This document shows, in pieces, positions 43,192 through 52,458 of a DNA stretch of 64,000 nt. Position 1 is the stretch's first letter. Each line of letters starts with the position of its first letter. Origin of the DNA: Bermanella sp047621325 (GTDB taxonomy: Bacteria; Pseudomonadota; Gammaproteobacteria; Pseudomonadales; Oceanobacteraceae); the NCBI GenBank assembly GCA_047621325.1, contig JBLHLT010000001.1, forward strand, positions 186,001 to 250,000. The letters run 5' to 3'. The position numbers were made by a program, and so were the translations under genes. Under the pieces are notes generated by a model, which had not been told where the DNA came from, searched no databases, and saw only the letters and a program-made list of their open reading frames with translations.

Positions 43192-43608
43192 TTAAAACTT
43201 AGCCACCACCCGTACATCCGGCGTGACATTCGCTGAATCAACATAGCCTATAATATTCGGGTTTTTGCTAACAAGATCAATCATATCTTTATCGCTGGTC
43301 ACTACTTTTGGCGGAACGCCTTTACCAGTGAACATTATTTTTGCCCAATAAGCTGAATACTGTGACTTAGACTTTTTCACCACCTCACTTAAAAATACCT
43401 CGCGTGTAGCGGAGCCTTCTTCTAAATCCAATGGCACCGCTTTACCCGCGGAAGGGAAACCCTTTGCCTTACCTAAAAAGATCATTTGCAAATAGTTTGC
43501 GTCCATCGCATCTTTATTGTCTTTATGCACAATCACCGCAAGTTCAGCAAACGAGACCGGCACCCAGGCTATCAACACTAATAACAGCAACTGTTTGAGT
43601 AATTTCAT
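43192..43608 (-). CDS. PstS-like periplasmic substrate-binding protein, short form
   Basis: The 138-residue protein has a signal peptide (ending VSFA) and one lobe of a type-II periplasmic binding fold: ELAVIVHKDNKDAMDANYLQMIFLGKAK, DLEEGSATREVF, YSAYWAKIMFTGKG and the C-terminal PNIIGYVDSANV. Such short phosphate-ABC-like proteins, about half the usual length, occur beside porins in marine gammaproteobacteria. It follows the porin gene by 12 bases. The ligand is not known; phosphate is a guess from the family. Confidence 0.8.
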   Translation of the reverse strand: MKLLKQLLLLVLIAWVPVSFAELAVIVHKDNKDAMDANYLQMIFLGKAKGFPSAGKAVPLDLEEGSATREVFLSEVVKKSKSQYSAYWAKIMFTGKGVPPKVVTSDKDMIDLVSKNPNIIGYVDSANVTPDVRVVAKF

Positions 43609-43620
43609 GATGAGCCTCCT

Positions 43621-44682
43621 TTAGAACATAAAGTCTAGTGATGTGGTGAAGATGGTGGCGTCGCCATCGTTGGCTGAGTCTTGATTGACAGCAAAAAAAC
43701 CCGTGTCATTTATCATGCTGATATCAAATTTAAGCGCGGTGGTCGTACTTAAATTATGACGCACACCAATACTATTGGTGTCATGCTCTTCAATAGGCGT
43801 GCCCCCAATCTCAGCATCCAAAGTGAATTTAGAATTCATAAGGTAAAATGTATTTTTACCTAAGGTATAAGTCCCTGATACAAAATATGACTGGTAGAAC
43901 GGGTCATAATCATTATATTCAAGCATTACACTCATTGGTCCAAAATTTTGTTGGAAATACACATCTAAGAATGTAATTTCCCCATCATTTTCACTTGCCA
44001 CAGTGGGCCGAGTCTCATCTAAATCTGCAACGGTGTAACTCATTTTAAAAATAGTCGAGTCGCGGTTCACTTCAAAGCCTACACCTTTAATACCTGTAAA
44101 CTCTCGTTCAATATTTTCACCAAACAAATACGTCATCAACTCACTTGTTGCACCACTTTCGGCTCGACCAGCATAAACTGTAGTGGTAAAACTGGTGTCG
44201 CCTACAAATGTGCGGTGGTTTAACTGCAAGCCATCAAAGCTTGCTATATCTAGGGAATATGCGTCCGAAGGTACACGTACCCAAGGGTAGGCGATGCCCA
44301 CATCCATATATTCTGAAAAGTAATACACTGGCAAACGCAATTTACCAGCCTGTAAATCCAAGTCATCCGTAATGGCGTAATTTACAAATAGCCATTCCAC
44401 TTGCGGCTCATATTCATTATTCGCGCGTGTCATCACTTGCATGGTGGCACGTAACTTATCTGACAAGGTCGCATTGGCTTGTATGCCCATCCGCGTTTCT
44501 TGAGAAAGATCCAATTGATCGTCGTATCGGCCAAGGTTAGGGTAATCTGCTACATACCCCGAACCATCCAAAACTTGGCCTGCTACGATGGAACCAAATC
44601 CTGATACCTGTAATTTGTCATTTGCGACCGTAGGCATTGCGGCCAGTGCAAGTGACAAGAGTAATAACATTGATGGCTTCAT
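43621..44682 (-). CDS. Outer-membrane porin-like beta-barrel protein
   Basis: The 353-residue protein has a signal peptide (cleaved after VA, before NDKLQVSGFG) and a C-terminal strand ending in phenylalanine (TTSLDFMF). Alternating strand patterns such as LRATMQVMTRAN, LDLQAGKLRLPVYY and FFQQNFGP-type segments agree with a porin of 16 or so strands. It forms an operon with the PstS-like binding protein that follows. It lacks conserved features that would name its substrate. Confidence 0.8.
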   Translation of the reverse strand: MKPSMLLLLSLALAAMPTVANDKLQVSGFGSIVAGQVLDGSGYVADYPNLGRYDDQLDLSQETRMGIQANATLSDKLRATMQVMTRANNEYEPQVEWLFVNYAITDDLDLQAGKLRLPVYYFSEYMDVGIAYPWVRVPSDAYSLDIASFDGLQLNHRTFVGDTSFTTTVYAGRAESGATSELMTYLFGENIEREFTGIKGVGFEVNRDSTIFKMSYTVADLDETRPTVASENDGEITFLDVYFQQNFGPMSVMLEYNDYDPFYQSYFVSGTYTLGKNTFYLMNSKFTLDAEIGGTPIEEHDTNSIGVRHNLSTTTALKFDISMINDTGFFAVNQDSANDGDATIFTTSLDFMF

Positions 44683-44758
44683 GGGCTATCCTCCCGCTTA
44701 TCGTCTAATAAGGTTAGTTCAGGTTTTTACAATTCGCCCATAAAACACACCTTTATTA

Positions 44759-44786
44759 CTTGAAGTTAGACAAACCACCCCCATTA
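44759..44786 (+). promoter_or_regulatory. Heat-shock (sigma-32) type promoter for hslVU
   Basis: CTTGAAG, 13 bases, then CCCCATTA matches the sigma-32 consensus CTTGAAA-N13-17-CCCCATNT closely. It lies about 45 bases before hslV, where heat-shock control is expected. Confidence 0.75.
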
Positions 44787-44831
44787 CGGTGGATTGTCCA
44801 AATTCATTGATACAGATATAGATACCGAACT

Positions 44832-45362
44832 ATGACAACCATATTGAGTGTGCGACGCGACGACGAAGTAGTAATGGGCGGCGATGGCCAAGTGAGTTTA
44901 GGCAATACCGTCATGAAAGGTAATGCCCGTAAGGTGCGCCGCTTATATAACGACAAAGTGATCGCAGGCTTCGCGGGTGCCACCGCCGATGCATTTACTT
45001 TGTTTGAGAAGTTCGAAGCGCATCTGCAAAAGCACTCTGGGCATTTAACCCGAGCCGCGGTAGAACTGGCCAAAGAATGGCGCAGCGATCGCGCACTGCG
45101 CAAACTCGAAGCCATCTTAATCGTGGCCGATGAAACCGCCACGCTGACCATCACCGGTAATGGTGATGTACTCGACCCTGAAGACGGTGTCGTTTCTGTC
45201 GGCAGCGGGGGGAATTATGCCTTGGCTGCAGCAAAAGCCTTATTTGAAAATACCGAATTGTCCGCGCAAGACATTGTCCAAAAAAGTTTAACCATCGCCG
45301 GCGATATCTGTGTGTTCACCAACCATAACTTCACCATTGAAACCATTAAGATCAAAAAATAA
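44832..45362 (+). CDS. hslV: ATP-dependent protease, proteolytic subunit
   Basis: The 176-residue N-terminal threonine hydrolase assembles as a double hexamer with HslU. After removal of the initiator Met the catalytic threonine is Thr2 (TTILSVRRDDEVVMGGDGQ). GNARKVRRLYNDKVIAGFAG and GSGGNYALAAAKAL are conserved. It sits 43 bases before hslU and behind a heat-shock promoter. The ribosome-binding site is weak. Confidence 0.97.
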   Translation: MTTILSVRRDDEVVMGGDGQVSLGNTVMKGNARKVRRLYNDKVIAGFAGATADAFTLFEKFEAHLQKHSGHLTRAAVELAKEWRSDRALRKLEAILIVADETATLTITGNGDVLDPEDGVVSVGSGGNYALAAAKALFENTELSAQDIVQKSLTIAGDICVFTNHNFTIETIKIKK

Positions 45363-45405
45363 TTGTTACCGTTTTTTGTTTTGATTTTAAGTTAAGAGAA
45401 TAAAG

Positions 45406-46770
45406 ATGCCACACACACAAATTGAAAAATCATTGACCCCAAGTCAAATCGTAAAAGAATTAGATCGACACATTGTTGGTCAAAGCGAAGCCAAACGCAG
45501 CGTTGCCATTGCCCTGCGTAACCGCTGGCGTCGTATGCAGTTGCCTCAAGAGATGCGCAACGAAATCACGCCAAAGAATATTTTAATGATTGGCCCTACC
45601 GGTGTGGGTAAAACTGAAATTGCGCGCCGCTTAGCGAAGTTATCCAATGCGCCATTCATTAAGGTTGAAGCCACCAAATTTACCGAAGTGGGTTACGTTG
45701 GCCGTGACGTTGAAACCATTATTCGTGATCTGGTTGAAACAGGCTTTAAAATGCTGCGCGAACAAGAAGTCGAAGCGGTACAAGAACGTGCACAATCTGC
45801 CGCAGTAGAGCGTGTATTAGATGTATTACTAACACCGGCCCGTAACGACTTTGAAAGCCAAGCTGACAAACCAGAAGACAGTTCAACCCGGATACTTTTC
45901 CGCAAAAAAGTACTAAACGGTGATATGGACGACAAAGAAATTGAAATCGACGTGTCAGCACCACAAGTTGGCGTTGAAATTATGGCGCCTCCTGGCATGG
46001 AAGATATGACCAGTCAGATTCAAAGCATGTTCAGCAACCTTGGCCAAGGCAAAAGCAATAAGCGCAAAATGAAAGTAAAAGACGCGCTTAAAGTCATTCA
46101 AGATGAAGAAGCCCACAACCTGATCAACATGGAAGACCTAAAAGCCAAAGCGGTAGAAGCCGTCGAGCAAAACGGCATCGTCTTCATTGATGAAATTGAT
46201 AAAGTGGCCAAACGTCAAGAATCCGGTGGTGGCGGTGACGTCAGCCGTGAAGGGGTACAGCGTGATTTATTACCCCTAATTGAAGGCTGCACGGTTTCAA
46301 CAAAATACGGCATGCTAAAAACCGACCATATTCTATTCATTGCATCGGGTGCGTTTCATTTAAGCAAACCATCTGATTTGATTCCTGAATTACAAGGCCG
46401 CCTGCCGATTCGTGTTGAGCTGCAAGCGCTTACGCCAAATGACTTTAAACGTATTTTAACTGAGCCAAGCGCGTCATTAACGGAACAATACAAAGCGTTA
46501 TTAGGCACAGAAGGGTTAAACGTTGAGTTCAGTGAAGACGGCATCGAACGTTTAGCGCAAACGGCGTTTAAGGTAAACGAAACCACCGAAAACATTGGTG
46601 CCCGCCGTTTACATACCATGATGGAACGCTTACTAGAAAAAGTCAGTTTTGATGCAGAAAGCCTAGCCACGCAATACAGCGAACAACCTTTGCTAATTAA
46701 CGGCCCATTCGTTGATGAGCACTTAGGGGATATCGCAGCCGATGAAGATTTAAGCCGCTTTATTCTTTAA
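45406..46770 (+). CDS. hslU: ATP-dependent protease, ATPase subunit
   Basis: The 454-residue AAA+ unfoldase has LTPSQIVKELDRHIVGQ at the start, Walker A MIGPTGVGKTEIARRL, the GYVGRDVETI pore region, an intermediate domain (about 110-240), Walker B NGIVFIDEIDKVAK and the C-terminal LSRFIL tail that activates HslV. The gene ends in a strong terminator. Confidence 0.98.
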   Translation: MPHTQIEKSLTPSQIVKELDRHIVGQSEAKRSVAIALRNRWRRMQLPQEMRNEITPKNILMIGPTGVGKTEIARRLAKLSNAPFIKVEATKFTEVGYVGRDVETIIRDLVETGFKMLREQEVEAVQERAQSAAVERVLDVLLTPARNDFESQADKPEDSSTRILFRKKVLNGDMDDKEIEIDVSAPQVGVEIMAPPGMEDMTSQIQSMFSNLGQGKSNKRKMKVKDALKVIQDEEAHNLINMEDLKAKAVEAVEQNGIVFIDEIDKVAKRQESGGGGDVSREGVQRDLLPLIEGCTVSTKYGMLKTDHILFIASGAFHLSKPSDLIPELQGRLPIRVELQALTPNDFKRILTEPSASLTEQYKALLGTEGLNVEFSEDGIERLAQTAFKVNETTENIGARRLHTMMERLLEKVSFDAESLATQYSEQPLLINGPFVDEHLGDIAADEDLSRFIL

Positions 46771-46793
46771 GCCACTTTAAATCGTCATCACCT

Positions 46794-46829
46794 AAAAAGC
46801 GCTCTTAAATAACAAAGAGCGCTTTTTTT
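46794..46829 (+). terminator. hslVU terminator
   Basis: AAAAAGCGCTCTT and AAGAGCGCTTTTTTT surround an 8-base loop shortly after hslU. Confidence 0.9.
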
Positions 46830-46903
46830 ATATTTATTTGTGACTATCTTACTCGTTGAAGCGTCTATCCTTCACAGATACACAAATATGAAAAGGAACC
46901 GTC

Positions 46904-47809
46904 ATGAAAATTGCCATCTTATCTCGAGGCTCAAACCTATATTCTACCAAGCGTCTTAAAGAAGCTGGTGAAGCCATGGGTCATGAAGTCGATGTCATTG
47001 ACACGCTGCACTGCTACATGGATATCACACAAAGCCGCCCTGCTGTTCGTTATAACGGTAAAGAATTACCTGTATATGATGCCATTATCCCGCGTATTGG
47101 CGCATCCATTACCTTTTACGGTACGGCCGTTGTACGTCAATTTGAAATGATGGGCACATTCTCGGTAAATGAATCGGTAGCCATTAGCCGTTCACGCGAC
47201 AAACTGCGTTCTTTACAGCTTTTGTCACGTAAAGGCATTGGCTTGCCACGTACTGGTTTTGCGAGCAAGCCTGACAAAGCTGACGATTTAATTAAAAACG
47301 TCGGCGGTGCACCGGTTGTTATTAAGTTGCTTGAAGGTACACAAGGTATTGGTGTGGTACTGGCTGACACGAAAAAAGCCGCTGAAAGCATTATCGAAGC
47401 GTTTATGGGCCTTAATGCCAACATTCTTGTGCAAGAATTTATCAAAGAAGCCGGCGGTGCTGACATTCGCTGTTTTGTGGTGGGTGATAAAGTTGTAGCC
47501 GCGATGAAACGCCAAGGTGCTGAGGGGGAATTCCGTTCAAACCTTCACCGTGGTGGTTCGGCCAAATTGATCAAGCTAACCAAAGATGAGCGTGCAACGG
47601 CTGTTAGCGCAGCGAAAGCCATGGGGCTTGGTGTGTGTGGTGTGGATATTCTTCAAGCCAAAAATGGCCCAGTGGTAATGGAAGTAAACTCCTCTCCTGG
47701 TCTTGAAGGCATTGAAGCGGCCACTAAAAAAGATGTGGCTTCAATGATCATCGAATACATTGAAAAAAATGCAAAAACGCACAATACAAAAACAAAAGGT
47801 AAGGGCTAA
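46904..47809 (+). CDS. rimK: Ribosomal protein S6 glutamate ligase
   Basis: The 301-residue ATP-grasp enzyme adds glutamate residues to the C-terminus of ribosomal protein S6. Typical segments are MKIAILSRGSNLYSTKRL, the ATP-grasp loop VVIKLLEGTQGIGV, QEFIKEAGGADIRCFVVG and the metal site VVMEVNSSPGLEGIE. The length equals E. coli RimK. A gene for a succinylglutamate desuccinylase/aspartoacylase-like protein follows within four bases. This neighbour also accompanies rimK-like genes elsewhere. Confidence 0.95.
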   Translation: MKIAILSRGSNLYSTKRLKEAGEAMGHEVDVIDTLHCYMDITQSRPAVRYNGKELPVYDAIIPRIGASITFYGTAVVRQFEMMGTFSVNESVAISRSRDKLRSLQLLSRKGIGLPRTGFASKPDKADDLIKNVGGAPVVIKLLEGTQGIGVVLADTKKAAESIIEAFMGLNANILVQEFIKEAGGADIRCFVVGDKVVAAMKRQGAEGEFRSNLHRGGSAKLIKLTKDERATAVSAAKAMGLGVCGVDILQAKNGPVVMEVNSSPGLEGIEAATKKDVASMIIEYIEKNAKTHNTKTKGKG

Positions 47810-47812
47810 TAC

Positions 47813-48820
47813 ATGCCTATGTTAACCATTGGCGATACTCAAATTGCACCGGGTGAAACCTGTGAGATTCAGGTGCCTGTTGCTAATTTATATACCGACA
47901 CCGACATTCACATGCCGGTGCATGTGATTCGCGCAAAAAAAAGCGGCCCGGTGATGTTTGTATCGGCAGCGGTACATGGTGACGAGTTAAACGGCATTGA
48001 AATCATTCGCCGCTTGATTCAAAAAAAGGGTTTTAAACTCACATCTGGCTCGCTGATTTTAGTCCCGATGGTGAACGTATATGGCGTGTTAGATCAAACA
48101 CGCTATCTGCCTGACCGTCGCGATTTAAACCGCAGCTTTCCGGGTTCTGAAAAAGGCTCACTGGCAGGGCGTGTGGCTTATCGATTTTTAAATGATATCG
48201 TTAAGCACTGCACCCATGGCATTGATTTGCATACCGGTGCCATTCACCGTTCAAACTTGCCACAAGTACGCGCCGATTTAAGTGACCCTGAAACATTGGA
48301 AATGGCTAATTCATTCTCAGTGCCGGTAATCTTAAACTCTACCCTACGCGATGGCTCTTTGCGTCAAGCGGCTGTAGAGTCTGGCACAAAGATTTTATTA
48401 TACGAGGCGGGTGAAGCATTACGCTTTGATGAGTTTTCGATACGCGCTGGCCTACAAGGCGTGCTGAATGTGCTGTCTCATTTGGGCATGACGCGTAAAT
48501 CTAAAAAGCGTAAAACCCGTGAGCCATACATTGCCAACAACAGCGCGTGGATTCGCGCTAATTCAAGCGGCATTGTGCACGACTTGAAAGGGCTTGGGGA
48601 TCAAGTAACCAAAGGCGATATCATGGCTGAAATTGGTAATCCCATGGGACGCGTGCTCGACCATGTGAAAGCCACTCGCTCTGGCATTATCATCGGCAAA
48701 CAGAATATTCCCTTGGTACAAGAAGGTGAGGCCATGTTTCATGTGGCTTATTTTTCTGAAGATGATGAAACCATTGCCGAACATATTGAATCGATTCAAG
48801 ATTCCTTACTGCCTGGCTAG
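47813..48820 (+). CDS. Succinylglutamate desuccinylase/aspartoacylase family protein
   Basis: The 335-residue zinc-hydrolase-fold protein has the metal ligands in AAVHGDELNGIEI (His-x-x-Glu) and a later HGIDLHTG, with RDLNRSFPG as the substrate-binding arginine loop. Its C-terminal third is a beta-barrel extension (SGIVHDLKGLGDQVTKGD) as in the M14-like AstE/ASPA relatives. It probably removes an N-acyl group from an amino acid or peptide, possibly the product or substrate of the RimK reaction; the arrangement is conserved but the reaction is not established. Confidence 0.85.
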   Translation: MPMLTIGDTQIAPGETCEIQVPVANLYTDTDIHMPVHVIRAKKSGPVMFVSAAVHGDELNGIEIIRRLIQKKGFKLTSGSLILVPMVNVYGVLDQTRYLPDRRDLNRSFPGSEKGSLAGRVAYRFLNDIVKHCTHGIDLHTGAIHRSNLPQVRADLSDPETLEMANSFSVPVILNSTLRDGSLRQAAVESGTKILLYEAGEALRFDEFSIRAGLQGVLNVLSHLGMTRKSKKRKTREPYIANNSAWIRANSSGIVHDLKGLGDQVTKGDIMAEIGNPMGRVLDHVKATRSGIIIGKQNIPLVQEGEAMFHVAYFSEDDETIAEHIESIQDSLLPG

Positions 48821-48844
48821 GTTTAAACATTCCGCTAAACCATA

Positions 48845-48873
48845 AAAAAGGAGAGCATCGGCTCTCCTTTTTT
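48845..48873. terminator. Terminator between rimK operon and CNNM gene
   Basis: AAAAAAGGAGAGC-ATCG-GCTCTCCTTTTTT is symmetrical and can end both converging transcripts. Confidence 0.9.
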
Positions 48874-48896
48874 ATGTCATCTACACAACCAAGCGG

Positions 48897-49937
48897 TTAT
48901 GCATCTTCACCCGGTATTGTGGCAATACCTTTTAATAAGCGACCTAAAATATCTGCACCGGTAATCACTCGACTGCCATTTTCAGCCCAGACAAGAATCA
49001 CATCTTGATCTAATACGTCATCACTGTCGGCACTGACTTGTTGCGCAACCTTTAATCGTTTCATGGCCGTACCCAACGTGGTGGTATCATCATGAAAAAT
49101 AATGGGTCTATGGGCAAACAAATACGGGTCTGTAGGCGCATCATCAAGCAATGCCGAACGAATAAAGCCGTCTGCATCCAATACCAACAGTGGCTCTTTT
49201 TTGGTATTTACCAAAACTACCCACTTGTGACCCGATACATGTACTTTACTTAAAAAGTCTTCGAATTTCGGCGAACCTTGCTCCGGTAAAATAGGTAAGT
49301 CTAATTTACACTCACACTCCACAATGCTTTTTGGGTCAATCACTTCACCTTCGTGTGATACCAGTACATCTTGCACCGATAAAAAGTTAAGTGCACCCAT
49401 GCCTTCAACATGTTCAACATCCGCTTCATCGGCATGCATATGCGCTTCGATGATGCCCTTTAATTCGTTTTCACGAAAATAGGTGATGCCTTCACGCCCT
49501 AACCAACCATCTAAAATAATGGCGGTCGGCTTAGCCACTGGGAACAAGATTATTTGATATAACTTGATAAGCGGCGTTAAGAAAGACGCAACCTTAAGCG
49601 CATTTCGTGAAAAGTACGCTTGCGGAAATATTTCACCAAAAAATGTAATCGCAACCGTTGAAAACAAGAATGAGTAAACGCCCACTAATACTGAATCCGA
49701 CAACAACGTCAGCAGTACGTTAATCGAAACGTTGCCCCATAGTATGGTCGAGAGTAAAAAGTTGGAGTCTTCTCGCATACCCAGAATAATCTGAGCATTA
49801 TTATTGCCACGCTTGGCCTCTACTTCTAACTGTAAGCGGCTTAAACTAAAGTACGCTAAGTTTAACCCCGAAAAAGCCGCTGATTGAAACAAGCACAGCA
49901 CGATGCCGGCCCAAATAAAAATATCCATAGTCATCAT
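48897..49937 (-). CDS. CNNM/CorC-type transporter-like membrane protein (DUF21)
   Basis: The 346-residue protein has an N-terminal DUF21 region with four helices (residues about 5-135; SGLNLAYFSLSRLQLE, STILWGNVSINVLL, FFGEIFPQAYFSR) and a C-terminal CBS-like region. Related CNNM/CorC proteins are involved in magnesium extrusion. It begins one base after the mgtE coding region ends on the same strand, so it may balance or replace the MgtE pathway. The transporter-associated CorC_HlyC domain of longer members is missing. Confidence 0.82.
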   Translation of the reverse strand: MMTMDIFIWAGIVLCLFQSAAFSGLNLAYFSLSRLQLEVEAKRGNNNAQIILGMREDSNFLLSTILWGNVSINVLLTLLSDSVLVGVYSFLFSTVAITFFGEIFPQAYFSRNALKVASFLTPLIKLYQIILFPVAKPTAIILDGWLGREGITYFRENELKGIIEAHMHADEADVEHVEGMGALNFLSVQDVLVSHEGEVIDPKSIVECECKLDLPILPEQGSPKFEDFLSKVHVSGHKWVVLVNTKKEPLLVLDADGFIRSALLDDAPTDPYLFAHRPIIFHDDTTTLGTAMKRLKVAQQVSADSDDVLDQDVILVWAENGSRVITGADILGRLLKGIATIPGEDA

Positions 49938-51295
49938 TAACTCAATAAAATAAACGAACCCAAACCTAAGAAAATAACAAAGCCAACCACATCGGTTACC
50001 GTTGTTAATATCACCGAGCCTGAAATAGCAGGGTCGATGTTAACTTTTTTCAACAAAAACGGAATCAAGGTGCCCGACGAAGCCGCCGCTAAACCGTTTA
50101 TAAAGATAGAAATAAATATAATTAAACCCAAAGCAATTGAGTCAAACCAATACATTACCACCAGTGCAATGATGACACCCAGCAAGGCGCTGTTGATCGC
50201 CGCGATATACATTTCTTTTTGCAATATGAGCTTAATGTTATCGGAAGTAATGTGATTCAACGCCAAGCCACGTAATGCCACGGCCAACGTCTGACTACCC
50301 GCAATCCCCCCCATACTCGCCACCACGGGCATTAAGATGGCCAATGCAACCACTTGTTGCAGCGCCACTTCAAAATAACCAATCACAAACGACGCCATGA
50401 AGGCGGTTACCAAGTTAATGCACAACCATACCGCCCGTAATTTGGCCGCCGCAGATACTGGGGTAAACAAATCTTCTTCGGCTGATGGCGCATCTTGAAT
50501 CGACGCCTGTAGCACTCGCTCTTGTGCTTCCCATAGTAAAACCGAAACAGGAATCGCACCCACAATTTTGCCATTACGACGCACAGGCAACCACGATAAG
50601 TTTTCTTCAGGGTCTAACCGTGCAATGAGACTCGTCAGTTCGTCAAAATGGTCACATTCCATACACGACAACATAGCCACTTCGGCTTTCACATCGTTTT
50701 GTTGCTCAAACACCACATGCAAAGGAATGGTACCTAATAATTCACTGTCCTCGCTCACCACAAACACAGCCTTCACATCGCCTTTTTTGCGAATACGCTG
50801 CGCCACTGAGCTTAGTGATACACGTGGTCGAACACGTAATATTCCGCTATTCAAGTGACGGCCCACTTGGCTGTCGTCATAGCTTAGCGCTTGTTGCAGC
50901 TCTTCGACTAGATCATCTTCTTGATCCAATAGAATCGCATCCACCATGCTGGTCGGCATGATGTCGGCAAACAAGAGTAAATCTGCAGAATCCGCTTGCG
51001 CCTGTAATGTTTGGCGACCCGCTTCATCTAATGATTCAATTAAATGCTTGGTGGTGTCTTCTTGCAGGTTATACAACACTGACCAATAACGGCTAGCCGG
51101 CAGAACCTTCCACACAAGTAACCTGATATCTAACGGTATTGATTCAATAACCTGTGCGATATCTTCATCTAACAGCGCTTCGTACTCGCTGTAGGCCACT
51201 TCACTCTCTGACTCCATGCTTAATAACATGGATATCACACCACTGACGCCCTCAGGATTGCGCTCTTGTATGATATTTTCATTCTCTATGGGCAT
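49937..51295 (-). CDS. mgtE: Magnesium transporter MgtE
   Basis: The protein of about 452 residues has the N-domain (helical, about 1-130), two CBS domains (about 130-260) and a C-terminal five-helix pore domain with SMGGIAGSQTLAVALRGLAL and SGTLIPFLLKKVNIDPA. MgtE is a gated magnesium channel. The usual N in the GGNAG motif is an isoleucine here. I start it at ATG 51295, after GGGGGAT; a GTG at 51307 is the alternative. The CNNM-like gene overlaps its end. Confidence 0.93.
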   Translation of the reverse strand: MPIENENIIQERNPEGVSGVISMLLSMESESEVAYSEYEALLDEDIAQVIESIPLDIRLLVWKVLPASRYWSVLYNLQEDTTKHLIESLDEAGRQTLQAQADSADLLLFADIMPTSMVDAILLDQEDDLVEELQQALSYDDSQVGRHLNSGILRVRPRVSLSSVAQRIRKKGDVKAVFVVSEDSELLGTIPLHVVFEQQNDVKAEVAMLSCMECDHFDELTSLIARLDPEENLSWLPVRRNGKIVGAIPVSVLLWEAQERVLQASIQDAPSAEEDLFTPVSAAAKLRAVWLCINLVTAFMASFVIGYFEVALQQVVALAILMPVVASMGGIAGSQTLAVALRGLALNHITSDNIKLILQKEMYIAAINSALLGVIIALVVMYWFDSIALGLIIFISIFINGLAAASSGTLIPFLLKKVNIDPAISGSVILTTVTDVVGFVIFLGLGSFILLS

Positions 51296-51440
51296 AACAT
51301 CCCCCACCCCATTACCGATTTAAAAGACATAGACGTAGTTAAGCATTAAATAGTCACATTGAACTAATTTAAAAAAGATGTGACTATTTTCACGCGTCAC
51401 CCGTCAGCTATATACATTGTTATTAATTGTGGACAGTATT

Positions 51441-52229
51441 ATGAAGCATCTTATCTTTTTCACTGCATTTTTATTCGTCTCGTTAACCGGCTGTAGCCCA
51501 TGCTCCGACTGCGGCGACCTCACCAGCGAGCAAGTGACACCACCGGATTTTGCCGCCATCGCCAATACCCAACAAAAAAAGGTCGAATTCTTTGAATATC
51601 TTTATGTGCTTATCAAAGAAGCCAACCGTCAAGTCCTAGAAGAAAAACAGCAATTACGCCTACTGGCTGATCAAACCGCACCACTTACCGATGCTCAGCA
51701 AGATGACATTGAAAGCACCGCTAAATTCTACAAAGTAGAATGCGAAACCCCAAATAAAGCCTGCGCAAATGATATTCATCGCAAAATTGGTATGGTTCCG
51801 CCGTCACTGGTTTTAGCCCAAGCGGCTAACGAGTCCGCATGGGGAACATCGCGCTTTGCTCAAGACGGCAATAATTACTTTGGGCAATGGTGTTATAGTA
51901 AGGGTTGTGGCTTAAAACCCAGTCAACGTGACACTGGCGCTAGCCATGAAGTCAAAGAATTTGATAATCCCTTTGCGTCTGTTAAAAGTTATATTCATAA
52001 CATCAACACCAGTGCATCGTATAAACAATTAAGACAAACACGACGTGATGCTTGGCGTCAAAATAGAAAGCCTAATGGTATTATGTTAGCCAAAGGCTTA
52101 ACCAAGTACTCTGAACGTGGCGCTGACTATGTAACCGAAATTCAGCACATGATTCGATATAACAGCCTACTTGAGTTTGATGAGATTTTTTGGAGCGAGA
52201 TTCAACGCCATGAAACACAGCCCAAGTGA
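51441..52229 (+). CDS. Bax-like glucosaminidase lipoprotein
   Basis: The 262-residue protein has a lipobox (FLFVSLTGCSPC) and a C-terminal lysozyme-like glucosaminidase domain: MVPPSLVLAQAANESAWGTS with the catalytic Glu, NNYFGQWCYSKGCGLKPSQ and YVTEIQHMI. It is related to E. coli Bax and cleaves peptidoglycan glycan strands. Several cysteines in the mature N-terminus and around the active site may form disulfides. ATG 51441 follows GGACAG; the gene overlaps a small ORF and starts a four-gene operon. Confidence 0.85.
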   Translation: MKHLIFFTAFLFVSLTGCSPCSDCGDLTSEQVTPPDFAAIANTQQKKVEFFEYLYVLIKEANRQVLEEKQQLRLLADQTAPLTDAQQDDIESTAKFYKVECETPNKACANDIHRKIGMVPPSLVLAQAANESAWGTSRFAQDGNNYFGQWCYSKGCGLKPSQRDTGASHEVKEFDNPFASVKSYIHNINTSASYKQLRQTRRDAWRQNRKPNGIMLAKGLTKYSERGADYVTEIQHMIRYNSLLEFDEIFWSEIQRHETQPK

Positions 52230-52458
52230 CATTGAGAAAAAGCTAGCCGCATTAGCAACGGGCGCACCAAAAACGTCCGCGGTACATATTCGTAAAAGAA
52301 TCGACCAACACGATCGAAACCAAAAGAGCTTAGCATTATCGAGCCTAGGTTTTTTTCAAATATTATTGGCCTTTTTTGCACCCGTTGCGCGTTTAATGCG
52401 CGAGCAAAACGCGCCTAAACCGAACCTCCCGGAGAAAGAAGATGAACGAAAGTTCTAA
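52210..52458 (+). CDS. Small one-helix membrane protein, unknown function
   Basis: From ATG 52210 the product has 82 residues: a charged N-terminal half (MKHSPSDIEKKLAALATGAP, HIRKRIDQHDRN), a single hydrophobic helix LSSLGFFQILLAFFAPV and a charged tail. It overlaps both neighbours (Bax-like upstream, MscS-like downstream). It lacks the cysteine/histidine motif of zinc anti-sigma factors, but by position it could be a regulator of the downstream sigma factor. I do not recognise it. Confidence 0.6.
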   Translation: MKHSPSDIEKKLAALATGAPKTSAVHIRKRIDQHDRNQKSLALSSLGFFQILLAFFAPVARLMREQNAPKPNLPEKEDERKF

